The notes under the pieces are model-generated. The model saw only the letters and a list, made by a program, of their open reading frames with translations. It ran no database searches and was not told the DNA's origin. A program made the position numbers and the translations under genes. DNA of 64,000 nucleotides, from NCBI GenBank assembly GCA_963838835.1, contig CAWITA010000028.1:186001-250000 (forward strand). Direction: 5' to 3'. Of the stretch, positions 24,350-37,036 are shown one piece after another (position 1 is the first letter of the stretch; each line of letters starts with the position of its first letter). The DNA comes from Bog-473 sp963838835 (GTDB lineage Bacteria; Actinomycetota; Acidimicrobiia; Acidimicrobiales; RAAP-2).

Positions 24350-25861
24350 GTGGCGATCGCCGAAGAGCTCGCGATCATTCACGACCCGGGGGTCAAGGAA
24401 GCGCTCCACGTCGAGCAACACGGGATCGACTACATCCCCGAGAGCGAGCGCTGGGCCACCCCGAGGGACATCGGCGCCATGTGGGCCGGCGCCAGCGTGC
24501 AGGTCGAGTACTTCATCTACGGCGCCATCCTGATGACCTTCGGGCTGACGTTCGCCCAGGTGGTCGTCGTCATCGTGGTCGGCAACCTGTCCTACTTCCT
24601 GCTCGGGCTCTGCTCGCTGCAGGGCCCCAACGCCGGCACGACCGTGTTCGCCATCAACCGTGCCCCGTTCGGGCCCAACGGCTCCCGACCCATCTCGGCC
24701 TTCAACTGGCTCACCCAGATCGGCTTCGAGGTCGAAGGGCTGATCCTCATCGTCGGTGCCGGACTCGTCCTCATGATCAAGGCGGGGTACCTGCCCGGGG
24801 ACCCGGCGAAGGTCGTCCTCGTCATCGTCGCCGTGCTCATTCAGGGCATCCTGCCCTTCCTCGGTCACGCCGCCATCGTCAAGACCCTGCGCCTGCTCGT
24901 GCTTCCCTTCCTGGTCCTCTTCGCGGTGCTGCTGGCCTTCGCCATCCCGCACGCCAACCTCCACGTCGTCAAGAGCAGCGGGGACTGGCAGGCGTTCACC
25001 GAGGCGCTCGCCTTCACCATCGCGCTGAGTGGCTTGGGCTGGACCGAGAACGGCAACGACTACACCCGGTACTGCCCCTCGGACACGTCGAAGAAGGGCA
25101 TCGTCGGTTGGGTCTTCCTCGGCACGGCCGTGCCCGAGATCCTGATCATGACGCTCGGAGCGGTGGTCGGCACCTTCGTGCTCAACATCGGGACGGGGGC
25201 CGGCGGGTTCCTCCCCTTCGCCCATCAGCACGCCATCCCCTCGTGGTTCGTGGTGGTGTTTCTCGTCTTCGCAACGGTGCAGATCTTCGGCGTCAACAGC
25301 CTCGACATGTACTCGTCGGGAGTCACGCTCCAGGCCATCGGGGCCCCGGTGAAGCGCTACCACGCGGTGCTCATCGACTGCGTGATCGCCCTCGGCGTCA
25401 CCATGTGGGCCATCTTCAGCGGTTCGTTCACCGAGTACCTGTCCGACTTCGTCGACCTGGTGATCGTCTGGATCGCCCCCTGGAGCGCGATCTTCCTGGT
25501 CGACTGGGTGCTCCGGCGCCTCCGCTACGTGCCGAGCGAGCTGCAGAAGACGGGGCGCGACTCGCTGTACTGGCGCAAGGGCGGCATCAACTGGTCGGCC
25601 ATCGTCGCGCAGGTCGTCGGCATGTACGCCGCCATCTCGGCGCTCTACGTCAACCCGACCTACTACTTCCGGGTCCCGCGCTGGATGAACGAGGTGACCG
25701 ACCACACACAGGACGCCTACCACTACGGGGGGGACTTCAGCATCTTCCTCGGCATGGGGGTGGCCGCGCTGGCCTACCTCGTGCTGGCGTCGCGCCAGGT
25801 GCGCAAGGAGGCCGACGCGCAGGAGCGACTCCTCAGGGAGGAGGGGCTCCTGACCGCCTGA
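24350..25861 (+). CDS. NCS1-family nucleobase:cation symporter
   Basis: A 503-residue membrane transporter of the purine-cytosine permease/NCS1 family with about 12 hydrophobic segments. Seen: WATPRDIGAMWAGASVQVEY before and in helix 1, SLQGPNAGTTVFAINRAPFGPNG after helix 2 (the G-P-N-A-G-T substrate motif), and GLGWTENGNDYTRYCP after helix 6. Start GTG 24350 with GGAGG. It imports a purine, pyrimidine or related heterocycle with Na+ or H+. The convergent phosphoribosyltransferase 40 bp away would convert such a base to a nucleotide, so a purine is a reasonable guess. Confidence 0.9.
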   Translation: MAIAEELAIIHDPGVKEALHVEQHGIDYIPESERWATPRDIGAMWAGASVQVEYFIYGAILMTFGLTFAQVVVVIVVGNLSYFLLGLCSLQGPNAGTTVFAINRAPFGPNGSRPISAFNWLTQIGFEVEGLILIVGAGLVLMIKAGYLPGDPAKVVLVIVAVLIQGILPFLGHAAIVKTLRLLVLPFLVLFAVLLAFAIPHANLHVVKSSGDWQAFTEALAFTIALSGLGWTENGNDYTRYCPSDTSKKGIVGWVFLGTAVPEILIMTLGAVVGTFVLNIGTGAGGFLPFAHQHAIPSWFVVVFLVFATVQIFGVNSLDMYSSGVTLQAIGAPVKRYHAVLIDCVIALGVTMWAIFSGSFTEYLSDFVDLVIVWIAPWSAIFLVDWVLRRLRYVPSELQKTGRDSLYWRKGGINWSAIVAQVVGMYAAISALYVNPTYYFRVPRWMNEVTDHTQDAYHYGGDFSIFLGMGVAALAYLVLASRQVRKEADAQERLLREEGLLTA

Positions 25862-25901
25862 CCCTGCCCTCGCCAGCGGGCGGTCGACCGCCCGCCGCCC
25901 C

Positions 25902-26516
25902 TCAGCCCCAGTCCTCGACCAGTCCGCCCGCGCCGTCGGGGTGGAAGAGCGGCATGGCACCCAGCGTGCGGACCAGGGACGCGTCCTCGCCCAGCACCGC
26001 GCGCCAGCCGCCGCCCTCGGTCATGAGGCACCCGATGACCACGGGCTCGGCATCCATGCGGCGCACCAGGCGCAGGGCGGAGCTGAGCGATGCGCCGGTG
26101 GAGATGACGTCGTCGACGACGGCGACCCGCCGGCCGCGCACGGCGCCGACCCGTGCCGGGTCCATGCGCAGCCGCTGCGGCTTGTCCGTCGTGATGGAGA
26201 AGACCGGTTCGGACCAGGTCTCGCCCAGATGGATCTTGGGCGTCTTGTGCAGGATCACGTAGTCGTCGAGCCCCAACGCCCGGCTCGCCTCGATGGCGAC
26301 AGGGATCCCCATGGTGGCCACCGACACGACGATCTCGGGCTCGGCGGGCCGCATCAGCTCGGCCAGCTCGCGCCCCGCGGTCTCGGCGAACGCCACCCCA
26401 AGGTCGACAGAGATCAAGAGCGCGATGGTGAGCTCGTCGTTCAGTGCGACGAGCGGGAGCTCCACGGTCTGGCTCCCGACCGTGGTCGTGTAGGCACGAT
26501 CGGCGGTCGTGGACAT
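25902..26516 (-). CDS. Type I phosphoribosyltransferase (purine type)
   Basis: A 204-residue PRTase. The PRPP-binding motif is VAVVDDVISTGASL near residues 130-143. Other parts of the fold include IVVSVATMGIPVAIEASRALG near 62 and YVILHKTPKIHLGE near 86. This pattern is close to adenine/xanthine PRTases (Apt/Xpt-like), which attach ribose-5-phosphate to a free base. It is convergent with the NCS1 transporter, a sensible uptake-and-salvage pair. The base used is not certain. Confidence 0.8.
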   Translation of the reverse strand: MSTTADRAYTTTVGSQTVELPLVALNDELTIALLISVDLGVAFAETAGRELAELMRPAEPEIVVSVATMGIPVAIEASRALGLDDYVILHKTPKIHLGETWSEPVFSITTDKPQRLRMDPARVGAVRGRRVAVVDDVISTGASLSSALRLVRRMDAEPVVIGCLMTEGGGWRAVLGEDASLVRTLGAMPLFHPDGAGGLVEDWG

Positions 26517-26528
26517 GACTCTCTACCG

Positions 26529-26534
26529 AGCTTA
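26529..26534 (-). promoter_or_regulatory. -10 hexamer TAAGCT of the phosphoribosyltransferase
   Basis: On the minus strand TAAGCT lies 12 nt before the ATG at 26516, leaving a leader of only about 5 nt. No ribosome-binding sequence of useful length can fit. Confidence 0.4.
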
Positions 26535-26705
26535 GATCCCCAACGGAACACCTCGACGAGGCCCTGACGCACGGGCCGCCGGTTCGAGCCGCGGCGCAAC
26601 GCCGGGCCGGTGTTGGCGAGGAGGCGCACCACCTCGGGCGGCGTCAAGCCGGGTGGAGGCCAGTCCCCCAGTCGCCTTTCGCAGGCTCATAGCCTCGTGG
26701 CGTCG

Positions 26706-27651
26706 ATGATCCATGTCCGAGTTGTCAGTCCGTCGGCCACGACCCCGGAGCTGGCCGCCTTCTTGAGACACGACGATGCCGTTCTGAACCTGGTCGTCCT
26801 GCCCGGGACGTCGGAACACCCTGCGGGCGACACGCTCCATCTCGATGTGCTCAATGGCGCCGCCAACAGGGTCTTCGCTCAGCTCCGCACGCTGGGAATC
26901 GTGGAACAGGGTGCGGTCCTCGCCGACACGGTGGACGTCTGGCTCTCCGACACCGCGGCGACCGCCGAAGGCCGGCAGTCGCGCTTCGAGGCGTTCACGC
27001 CGGTGTGGGAGCTCGTCGACGCGCATCCGGAGCGACGGCACCTATCCGCCCGCTTGGTTCGTCCTCCTCGTGATCGCCGGGCTCATCGCGGCCGTCGGCA
27101 TCTTGGTCAATTCGCAGATCCTCGTCGTGGCGGCCATGGTCGTCGGGCCTGAATACGGTGCGATCACGAGCGTCGCCCGAGCCTGGACCCAGCGCGACGG
27201 TTCGACGGCGGTCCGTGGGCTCGTGGCGCTGCTTTTCGGCTTTGCTGCGGCGATCGCCGCCTGCATTGCCCTTGGGGCGATCATCCGCGCCGCCGGGGTC
27301 ACACCCCACGCGTTCGAGCGCGGGATCCGACCCGTCTCCGACCTCATCAACACGCCCAACGTGTTCTCGGTCATCGTCGCCGTGCTCGCTGGGGTCGTCG
27401 GGATACTGTCTCTGACCGAATCGAGAGCGAGCACGCTCATCGGCGTGTTCATCTCGGTGACGACGATTCCGGCTGCCGCCGACATCGGGCTGTCGATCAG
27501 CTACGCCTCCTGGAGCGAGGCCAGGGGATCGTTCTTCCAGCTGCTCCTCAACGTGTCGATCCTCATCGTCGTCGGGATCATCATGCTCGTCGTGCAGAAG
27601 CGCATCTGGGATCGCGTGACGCCGGCGGACGCTACATCGCGCTTGCCGTGA
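26706..27651 (+). CDS. DUF389 membrane protein (one frame break)
   Basis: Composite of about 314 residues. The N-terminal soluble ferredoxin-like part (VRVVSPSATTPELAAFLRHD) is followed by six hydrophobic helices. The DUF389 signature is clear: ILVNSQILVVAAMVVGPEYG in helix 2 and TESRASTLIGVFISVTTIPA further on. An extra base near 27027 separates the soluble part from the membrane part. DUF389 proteins (TIGR00341 type) are found in bacteria and archaea, and their function is unknown to me. Starts: ATG 26706, or an in-frame GTG at 26697. Confidence 0.8.
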
Positions 27652-27812
27652 AGATAGGCGGCGTCACGGCGTCGGCGCCGAGACGAACCATCCCACGGGG
27701 GTGACGAATCGACCTCTAGCCGCTGGCACGCTGCGTGAAGTCGATATGACGCTCACAAAGCGGCGCAACGGGACAAGCGGTGCGGGCCACCGCGTCCCCC
27801 GGCGTGACGGCC

Positions 27813-27818
27813 TAAGGT
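27813..27818 (+). promoter_or_regulatory. Possible -10 element before the cyd operon
   Basis: TAAGGT stands about 110 nt before the cydD start in the 279-bp gap 27652-27930. No clear -35 or operator was found. The rest of the gap shows no convincing gene. Confidence 0.25.
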
Positions 27819-27930
27819 CATGGCACCCTGGCGCGCACGCACCGTTCTTGGTCACAATGGCCGCGTCAAGGTGCAGACCCGCCGGCCGTGCACGCGCGCT
27901 CCGTCCGGCGACGGACGAATGAGGAGAGCG

Positions 27931-29643
27931 GTGGCCCGAGCACGACCGGAGGCGACAGCGCCAGCGCACTCGGCACCGGGCTCCGGACGACGGGGCGGGC
28001 CCTTCGACCCCCGGCTGCTGCGCTACGCCCAGAGCACCAGGCGCTTCATCGTCCTGGCCATCGGCGTCGGCGGCACGACGGCGCTCCTGGTCGTCGCCCA
28101 GGCCTGGCTCATCGCCACGGTGGTCAACGACGCCTTCTTCCACCACGGGTCGCTGTCGTCGCTCCGCTGCCCCCTCGTCCTCCTGCTCGCGGTCATCGTC
28201 GGGCGCGCCGTCCTGGCCTGGGCGACCGAGCGGGCCGCCCACCGGGCCTCGGCCTCGGCCAAATCGGAGCTGCGGCACTCGGCGGCCGAGCACATCGCCG
28301 CGCTGGGCCCGGCCGGCCTGGACCGCCAAGGACGGCGGCCGGCTCTCCGTGCTCGTCACGACCGGCATCGACGCGCTCGACGGCTACTTCTCTCGGTACC
28401 TGCCCCAGCTCTTCCTCGCCGTCATCGTCCCGGTGACCATCATCGCCGTCGTGGCCGGCGCCGACTGGATCTCGGCCGCCCTCATCGCGGTGACCGTGCC
28501 CCTGATCCCGGTCTTCATGGGCCTGGTGGGCCTGACCACCCGGGACCGCACGGCGGCCCGCATGCGGTCGTTGCAGCGACTGGCCGGGCACTTCCTCGAC
28601 GTGATGGCCGGGCTGCCGACGTTGAAGGTCTTCGGCCGGGCCAAGGCCCAGGCCCGCGCCATCGCCGAGGTCACCGACCGCTACCGGGCCACGACGCTGG
28701 CCACCCTCAAGCTGACCTTCCTCTCCTCGCTCATCCTCGAGCTGCTGGCCACCATCTCGGTGGCCCTGGTCGCCGTGGCCGTCGGGCTGCGGCTGCTCGA
28801 TGGGGACATGGACTTCCACGCCGCCCTCTTCGTTCTCGTCCTGGCGCCCGAGGCCTACCTGCCGCTGCGCGCCCTCGGCGCCAACTTCCACGCCAGCGCG
28901 GACGGGATGAAGGCGGCCGAGCAGGTCTTCGAGCTCCTGGAGACGCCGGTCCGCGAGCACGTGGGCGGCACGGTCCGCCCCCGGGACACCAGCATCCGCA
29001 TCACCGGGCTCGACGTGACCTACCCGGGCCGCCGCATCCCGGCCGTGCACGGCACCGACCTCGCGGTCGAGCCGGGTGAGATCGTGGCGCTCACCGGTCC
29101 CAGCGGCTGCGGCAAGTCCACCCTCCTCAGCGTCGTCCTCGGGCTGCGCCGCCCCAGTGCGGGACGGATCCATCTCGGCGGGGTGGACCTCTGCGACCTC
29201 GACCTCGACGCGTGGCGGGCCGGCATCGGCTGGGTGCCCCAGCGGCCACACCTCTTCGCCCGCTCCGTGGCCGACAACGTCCGCGTCGGGCGACCCGGCG
29301 CCAGCGATGCCGAGGTGGCGGCGCGCTGGAGGCGGCCGGACTGGCCTCGGTCGTGCGGCGCCTCCCCCACGGCGTCGACACCCGGCTGGGTGACGGCGGC
29401 GCCGGCCTGTCGCTGGGTGAACGCCAGCGTCTCGCCGTGGCCCGCGCCTTCGTGCGCGACGCGCCGCTCCTCGTCCTCGACGAGCCGACGGCCAGCCTGG
29501 ACGCCGAGACCGAGGCCGACGTGCTCGACGCCGTGCGCCGGTTGACCGAGGGGCGCACCGCGTTGGTCGTGGCGCACCGCCCGGCGCTCGCCGCCCTGGC
29601 CGACCGCGTCGTGCACCTCCCGCTCCCGGTGGTGGCGGCATGA
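27931..29643 (+). CDS. cydD: Thiol reductant ABC exporter subunit CydD (two frame breaks)
   Basis: Composite of about 571 residues. CydD and CydC form a heterodimeric ABC exporter for cysteine/glutathione needed to assemble cytochrome bd. Seen: a six-helix membrane domain (FIVLAIGVGGTTALLVVAQAW onward), Walker A GPSGCGKST, Q-loop VPQRPHLF, signature SLGERQRLAVARA and Walker B LLVLDEPTASLD. Frame breaks lie near 28321 (one extra base) and 29325 (one missing base in a GCG run); motifs flow on in the new frame. Start GTG 27931 has AGGAG in front; ATG 27919 is an alternative. The stop overlaps the cydC start (ATGA). Confidence 0.85.
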
Positions 29644-31511
29644 GCGCGACCGTCTACGAACCGGGGCCGGACCGCCCGGCCACGACCGGGCGCACCCTCG
29701 GCGTCGCCCGCGTCGCCCGCGGCCGGCTGGCGCAGGCCTCGCTGCTCGGGGCGGGCGCCATCGGGGCGTCCATCGCGTTGATGGGCACCTCGGCCTGGCT
29801 GATCTCGCGGGCCGCCCTGCACCCCTCCGAGGCGTCCCTGACCCTGGCCATCGTGGGCGTGCAGGTCTTCGGGCTCTCGCGCGGCTTCCTCCGCTACGGC
29901 GAGCGGCTGGTCGGGCACGACGCCGCCCTCCGGGTGCTGGCCGACCTGCGCGTCCGTGTCTACGGCCGGCTCGAGGCGATCGCCCCGGCCGGCCTCCCCC
30001 TCTTCCGCCGGGGCGACCTCGTGTCCCGGGTGGTCGACGACGTCGACTCCCTCCAGGACGTCGTGTTGCGCGTGATCCAGCCCTTCGCCGTGGCCTGCCT
30101 CGTCGGCGCGGGCACCGTCGCCGTCATGTGGATGCTCCTCCCCGGCGCCGGTGCCGTGCTGCTGGTGGCCCTCCTGGTCTCGGCCACCGTGGTCCCCTGG
30201 CTCACGGGTCGCCTGGCCCGGCGGGAGGAGTCCAAGCAGGCGTCGGCCCGGGGCGAGCTGGGCGCGGCGGTGGTCGACCTCATCGAGGGTGCGCCCGAGC
30301 TGACGGTCATGGGAGGAACCGGCGAGCAGGTCGAGCGGATCACCCTGGCGGATCGCCGCCTGCGGGCGACGGCCCGTCAGGGCGCGGGCACGACCGGCAT
30401 CGGGCTCGGCCTGACCACCGCACTGGCCGGACTGGCCAGCTGGGGCGCCCTGGCCCTCGGGGTGCACGCCACCCACGGCGGCCATCTCGACGGCGCGTTG
30501 CTGGCCGTGCTGGCCCTCGTCCCGCTCGCCGCCTTCGAGCTCGTCGCCCCCTTGCCGGCTGCGACCCAGGCGCTGCAGCGCTCGCGCACGGCCGCCGGCC
30601 GCGTCTTCGCCGCCACGGACGCCCCGGCACCCGTCGACGAGCCGGACACCCCGCTGCGGCTTCCCGGTGCCGTGAGGGGACCGCACACGCTCCGCCTGCG
30701 CTCGGTGTGGGCCGGTTACCCCGGGACGGACCGACCGGTCCTGCGCGGGGTGGACCTCGACCTCGCCCCGGGACGCCGGGTGGCGCTCGTCGGGCGGAGC
30801 GGGGCCGGCAAGTCGACGCTGGCCGACGTCCTGGTGCGCTTCCTGCCCGTCGACGCTGGCACGGCGACGCTCGACGGCGTGCCGCTGGACCGCTTGTCCT
30901 CCGACGAGGTGCGGACGGTGGTCGGCCTGGTCGAACAGAGCCCACATCTCTTCGCCACGACCCTGGCCGAGAACCTACGGGTGGGCCGGCGCTCGGCCGG
31001 CGACGACGAGCTGGAGGCCGTGCTGGCACGGGTCGGCCTGGGTGACTGGCTCGCCGGGCTGCCCGGCGGACTGGCCACCCGCGTCGGCCCGGCCGGTGCC
31101 CGCCTCTCGGGCGGGCAGCGCCAGCGCGTCGCGGTGGCCCGCGCGCTGCTGGCCGAGTTCTCCATCCTCATCCTCGACGAGCCGGCCGAGCACCTCGACC
31201 CCGACGCCGCCGACGCGCTGACCGCCGACCTGCTGGCCCTCACCGAGGGCCACTCGACCCTCTTCATCACGCACCGCCTGGTGGGGCTGGACCAGGTCGA
31301 CGAGATCATCGTCCTCGACGACGGCCGCGTCGTCGAACACGGCACCCATGCCGATCTCGTGAGCGCCGGCGGCCGCTACGCCGGCCTGTGGTGGGACGAG
31401 CTGATGAACGACCAGACCGCACTCGAACCTCGGCCCGCGACCCCCGCCTCCCGGCGTCCCGAGGCCGTGCTCGACGAAGCAGTCCTCAACGAAGGGAGCG
31501 ACACCCCGTGA
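29640..31511 (+). CDS. cydC: Thiol reductant ABC exporter subunit CydC
   Basis: An intact 623-residue ABC exporter half. Membrane domain from about residue 20 to 310; Walker A GRSGAGKST near 385, Q-loop VEQSPHLFATT near 430, signature LSGGQRQRVAVARALL near 489, Walker B ILILDEPAEHLD near 510, H-loop His in FITHRL near 543. It partners CydD. Both junctions overlap by 4 bp (ATGA with cydD, GTGA with cydA), so the operon is tightly coupled. The C-terminal tail after the ATPase (EPRPATPASRRPEAVLDEAV) is low-complexity. Confidence 0.93.
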   Translation: MSATVYEPGPDRPATTGRTLGVARVARGRLAQASLLGAGAIGASIALMGTSAWLISRAALHPSEASLTLAIVGVQVFGLSRGFLRYGERLVGHDAALRVLADLRVRVYGRLEAIAPAGLPLFRRGDLVSRVVDDVDSLQDVVLRVIQPFAVACLVGAGTVAVMWMLLPGAGAVLLVALLVSATVVPWLTGRLARREESKQASARGELGAAVVDLIEGAPELTVMGGTGEQVERITLADRRLRATARQGAGTTGIGLGLTTALAGLASWGALALGVHATHGGHLDGALLAVLALVPLAAFELVAPLPAATQALQRSRTAAGRVFAATDAPAPVDEPDTPLRLPGAVRGPHTLRLRSVWAGYPGTDRPVLRGVDLDLAPGRRVALVGRSGAGKSTLADVLVRFLPVDAGTATLDGVPLDRLSSDEVRTVVGLVEQSPHLFATTLAENLRVGRRSAGDDELEAVLARVGLGDWLAGLPGGLATRVGPAGARLSGGQRQRVAVARALLAEFSILILDEPAEHLDPDAADALTADLLALTEGHSTLFITHRLVGLDQVDEIIVLDDGRVVEHGTHADLVSAGGRYAGLWWDELMNDQTALEPRPATPASRRPEAVLDEAVLNEGSDTP

Positions 31512-32976
31512 GCCTGGACCTCGCCCGCTGGCAGTTCGCCAGCACCAGCATCTACCACTTCCTCTTCGTCCCGGTGACGATCGGGCTGGCCTTCCTGGTG
31601 GCCCTGCTGCAGACCGCGTGGTACCGCAACGGCGACGACACCTATCGCCGGCTGGCCCGGTTCTTCGGGTCGCTGCTGCTGATCAACGTGGCGGTGGGCG
31701 TGGTGACGGGACTCATTCAGGAATTCGAGTTCGGCATGAACTGGTCCGCCTACTCGCGCCTCGTCGGCAACGTCTTCGGCGGACCGCTGGCCATGGAGGG
31801 GCTGGCCGCCTTCTTCTTGGAGTCGACCTTCCTCGGCATCTGGATCTTCGGGTGGAACCGCCTGTCGAAGAAGGCGCACCTGGCCTGCATCTGGCTGGTG
31901 GCCGCGGGGACGCTGCTCTCCGCCGCCTTCATCATGGCGGCCAACTCGTGGATGCAGCACCCCGTCGGCTACACGACGAACAACAGCACCCACCAGCCCC
32001 AGCTCAACAACATCTGGGCCCTCTTCACCAACCCCGTCTTCCTGTGGGGCTACACCCATGTCGTCCTGGCGTCGCTCGTCACCGGCGCGGCGGTGATGCT
32101 CGCCGTGTCGGCCTGGCACCTCCATCGGAAGAACCAGGTCGAGGCCTTCCGCCGCACGGCCGTGATCTCGCTGGTGGTCCTGTTGCCCGCGGTGGCCATC
32201 AACCTCTTCGTCGGCAGCGAGCTCGGCGTCGTGGAGGGGACGTACCAGCCGATGAAGATCGCCGCCGCCGAGGCGCTTTGGACCACGTGCGACAGCCACT
32301 GCTCCGTTCTCGCTCGTTCCAGATCGGCGGCGGGAAGAACGACGAGACCCCCACCCAGATCCTCGAGGTCCCCGACCTCTTGTCCATCCTGGCCACCAAC
32401 CACGTCGACGGCACGGTGCAGGGGCTCAACAACCTCAACGCCGAGTACCAGAAGGAGTACGGGCCGGGAAACTACATCCCCAACGTCTTCATCCAGTACT
32501 GGTCCATGCGGGTCATGGCCTACCTCGGCTCGCTGGTCTTCCTCTTCGCTCTGTGGGGAGCCTGGCTCCTCTACCGCCACAAACTCGACCGGGCCAAATG
32601 GTTCCTGCGCATCGCGCCCTGGGTGGTGATCCTGCCCTTCCTCATCAACACGGCCGGCTGGATGCTGACCGAGAACGGCCGGCAACCCTGGATCGTCCAG
32701 GGACTGATGCTGACCAAGAACGGCGTGTCCTCCTCGGTCTCGGCGACGGACATCTGGATCTCGCTCGTCGTCTTCTACCTGATCTTCGCCGTGCTCGGCG
32801 TGGCCGACGCCTGGCTCATGATCCGCTTCGGCCGCCGCTCCATCGGTGACGACCCGCTGGCCAAGATCACCTCCGAGGGTGAGAGCAGTCCCGGCAGCAC
32901 CGGCAGCACCTCAGTCCCCGACGCCGAGTTCGACTCGTCCCACGAGGACGAGGACGACCTGGCCCTCGTCTACTAG
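31508..32976 (+). CDS. cydA: Cytochrome bd ubiquinol oxidase subunit I (double frame break)
   Basis: Composite of about 488 residues. Haem ligand and core segments are visible: SIYHFLFVPVTIGL near residue 15 (His for haem b595), AMEGLAAFFLESTFLGIWIF near 96 (conserved Glu residues), GYTHVVLAS near 180 (His for b558), and the Q-loop ENGRQPWIVQGLMLT near 390, with the GRQPW form of short-Q-loop enzymes. Two extra bases about 9 bp apart near 32312 and 32321 garble CSFSLFQIGGG, then the frame is restored at +2. Ends in an acidic tail. Terminal oxidase with high O2 affinity, in the membrane. Confidence 0.88.
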
Positions 32977-32985
32977 GAGGTCGAC

Positions 32986-34141
32986 ATGGGAGGATTCAAT
33001 CTCGGCGACCTCTGGTTCGTCATCGTCGCCATCTTCTGGGTCGGCTTCTTCGTCCTGGAGGGATTCGACTTCGGGGTCGGCATGCTGCACTCGTTCATCG
33101 GGCGCAACGACCTGGAGCGCCGCGTGCATCGTCAACACGATCGGGCCCGTGTGGGACGGCAACGAGGTGTGGCTGATCGTGGCCGGGGCGGTGATCTTCG
33201 CCGCCTTCCCGGGCTGGTACGCCACCATGTTCTCGAGCCTCTACCTGGCCGTGGTGATCCTGCTGGCCGCCCTGATGGCCCGTGGCGTCTCCTTCGAGTA
33301 CCAGCGCAAGTTCGACGACCCCCGCTGGCGCAGCGCCTGGCGCTGGGCCCTGACCGATCGGCAGCGCGCTGATCCCGCTCCTCCTCGGGGTGGCCCTGGG
33401 CGACCTGCTGCACGGCCTGCCCATCAACAGCTCGCACGAGTTCACCGGCAACTTCTTCGACCTGCTCACGCCGTTCGGCCTGTGGACGGGGCTCACCCTG
33501 CTGGTGCTCTCGCTCCTCATGGGCGCCACCTACCTGACCCTCAAGACGACGGGCGAGCTCCACGAGCGGGCGCAGAAGGCGTCGGCCGCCATCGGCGCGG
33601 TGGCCATTGTGGTCACGTTCGGGTTCATGACCTGGATCCACGTCGGCCTCAGCACCGGCTTCGTCCCCAAGCCGATCGAGGCCCTGGGCCTCATGGCCGT
33701 CATCGGCGCCGCCTGGGCCGCCCAGGCCAAGGCGGAGGGGTGGGCCTTCACCGCGAGCCGCCATCGGCATGGCCGGCGACGGTGGGGTCGCTCTTCAGCG
33801 AGCTCTACCCCCGGGTCATGATCTCGAGCACCAACAGCGCCTACAACCTCACCATCGCCAACTCGGCGAGCCCCTCGTACACGCTGAAGGTGATGACGGT
33901 GATCGCGGTCATCTTCCTCCCCCTCGTCCTCGTGTACCAGTCCTGGGCCTACCACATCTTCAAGAGGCGCCTCTCGGTGCCGAGAGTCGGTGGTGACGAG
34001 AGCGAGGCCGCGGCGCCTGCCGACGGGGACCAGCACGCCCGCCGAGACCTCGTAGGCGCGAGTCCGTCCGTGGAGGGTCAGAGGCCCGGGCTGCTCTGCA
34101 TGATCCCGCCGTCGGCGAAGATCGTCGTCGCCGTGATGTAG
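32986..34141 (+). CDS. cydB: Cytochrome bd ubiquinol oxidase subunit II (several frame breaks)
   Basis: Composite of about 350-380 residues. Seen across frames: FWVGFFVLEGFDFGVGML (helix 1), IVNTIGPVWDGNEVWLIVAG, GVSFEYQRKFDDPRW, GLWTGLTLLVLSLLMGATYL, and the C-terminal VMTVIAVIFLPLVLVYQSWAY. Extra bases are inferred near 33118, 33358, 33760 and 33776. The last frame runs to 34141, overlapping the convergent SDR gene by 64 bp; a further lost base would end it at a TAG near 34055, which is more likely. Start ATG 32986, 9 bp after cydA, with an AGGAGG site. Confidence 0.82.
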
Positions 34142-34851
34142 CTGGCGCCGTCGCCGGCCAGGAAGGCCACCACCGAGGCGATCTCCTCGGGCTCGGCCAT
34201 GCGGCCGATCGGGATGGCGCTGTTCAGCTTGGCCAGCGCGGCGGGGTCGTTGATCGTCTGGGCGTTGATCGGCGTGTTCACCGCACCGGGCCCGACGCCG
34301 ACCACGCAGATGTTGTGCGGCGCCAACTCGACCCCGGCGGTCCTGGTCAGCATGCGCATGCCGCCCTTGGAGAGGCAGTAGGGGGTGTTGCCGGGCATGG
34401 GCCAGTCCTCGTGGACCGAGGTCATGTTGATGATGCGGCCACCACCACCCTGGGCGATCATCTGCTTGGCCGCCAGCTGGGTGCCGAAGAACGCGCTCTT
34501 CAGGTTCACCGCGATGACCTTCTCGAACTGCGCCTCGGTGGTGTCGAGCACCGAGGTGCGCGTCTCGATCCCCGCGTTGTTGACCATGACGTCGAGCCGG
34601 CCGTAGGTCGAGACGGCGGTGTCGATCATCCGCTGCAGGTCCTCGATCTTGGAGACGTCGGCTTCGACCCCGACCGCCGTGTCCCCCAGGCTGGCGATCT
34701 TGCGCTCGAGCTCCTCCTCCGCCTCCTCGTTGGCGACGTAGTCGATGACGACCTTGGCCCCCTGCTCGGCCAGGGCCAGCACCACCGCCGCACCGATCCC
34801 GGTGTTCCCACCGGTGACGATGGCGACCTTGCCCTCCAGCTCCTCTGCCAT
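34078..34851 (-). CDS. SDR oxidoreductase, glucose 1-dehydrogenase-like
   Basis: An intact 257-residue classical short-chain dehydrogenase. Cofactor motif TGGNTGIGAAVVLAL (residues about 14-28), NNAG near 90, and catalytic Ser, Tyr-x3-Lys in MTSVHEDWPMPGNTPYCLSK near 140-160. The VHEDWPMPGN stretch resembles Bacillus-type glucose 1-dehydrogenases. ATG 34851 follows GGAGGTG. It is divergent from the GH15 glycosidase across 215 bp and convergent with cydB. A sugar substrate is suggested by similarity and the glycosidase neighbour, not proven. Confidence 0.85.
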   Translation of the reverse strand: MAEELEGKVAIVTGGNTGIGAAVVLALAEQGAKVVIDYVANEEAEEELERKIASLGDTAVGVEADVSKIEDLQRMIDTAVSTYGRLDVMVNNAGIETRTSVLDTTEAQFEKVIAVNLKSAFFGTQLAAKQMIAQGGGGRIINMTSVHEDWPMPGNTPYCLSKGGMRMLTRTAGVELAPHNICVVGVGPGAVNTPINAQTINDPAALAKLNSAIPIGRMAEPEEIASVVAFLAGDGASYITATTIFADGGIMQSSPGL

Positions 34852-35066
34852 GGCACACCTCCGTTCGCCCGTACGGGGCGCGGTCTCGAGCGACGGCGCA
34901 CACGCTAGCGAGCCGTTCGGCCGACGGGAAAAGCCGAGGTCTGTCACCGGCTCCCTGAGGTGCGCGGCCGTTCACCTCGATCGTCACCGTGCGGGTGACG
35001 TGATCACGCGGCCGGGACCAATGGCCACTTGAGGCGCGGCACCCCGGTTCCCTACGCATCGGGCGG

Positions 35067-36954
<1,888 letters not shown>

Positions 36955-37036
36955 CTCGCGGCCTGACCGGGCCACCCTGACAATCGAGCCCAACGAACGC
37001 CGGTGGGCAGGCACCACGGTGTGAGGAGGTCCTTCC

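Noticed and set aside
24077..25960. Open minus-strand frame of 627 codons opposite the NCS1 transporter
   Set aside because: It is rich in His, Asp, Glu, Arg and Gly with no domain motif. The plus-strand frame has clear membrane helices and family motifs. Long open antisense frames are normal at this GC content.
26570..26600. GGTTCGAGCC in the gap before the DUF389 gene as a possible tRNA T-arm
   Set aside because: The flanking bases do not pair as a 5-bp T-stem, and no cloverleaf fits.
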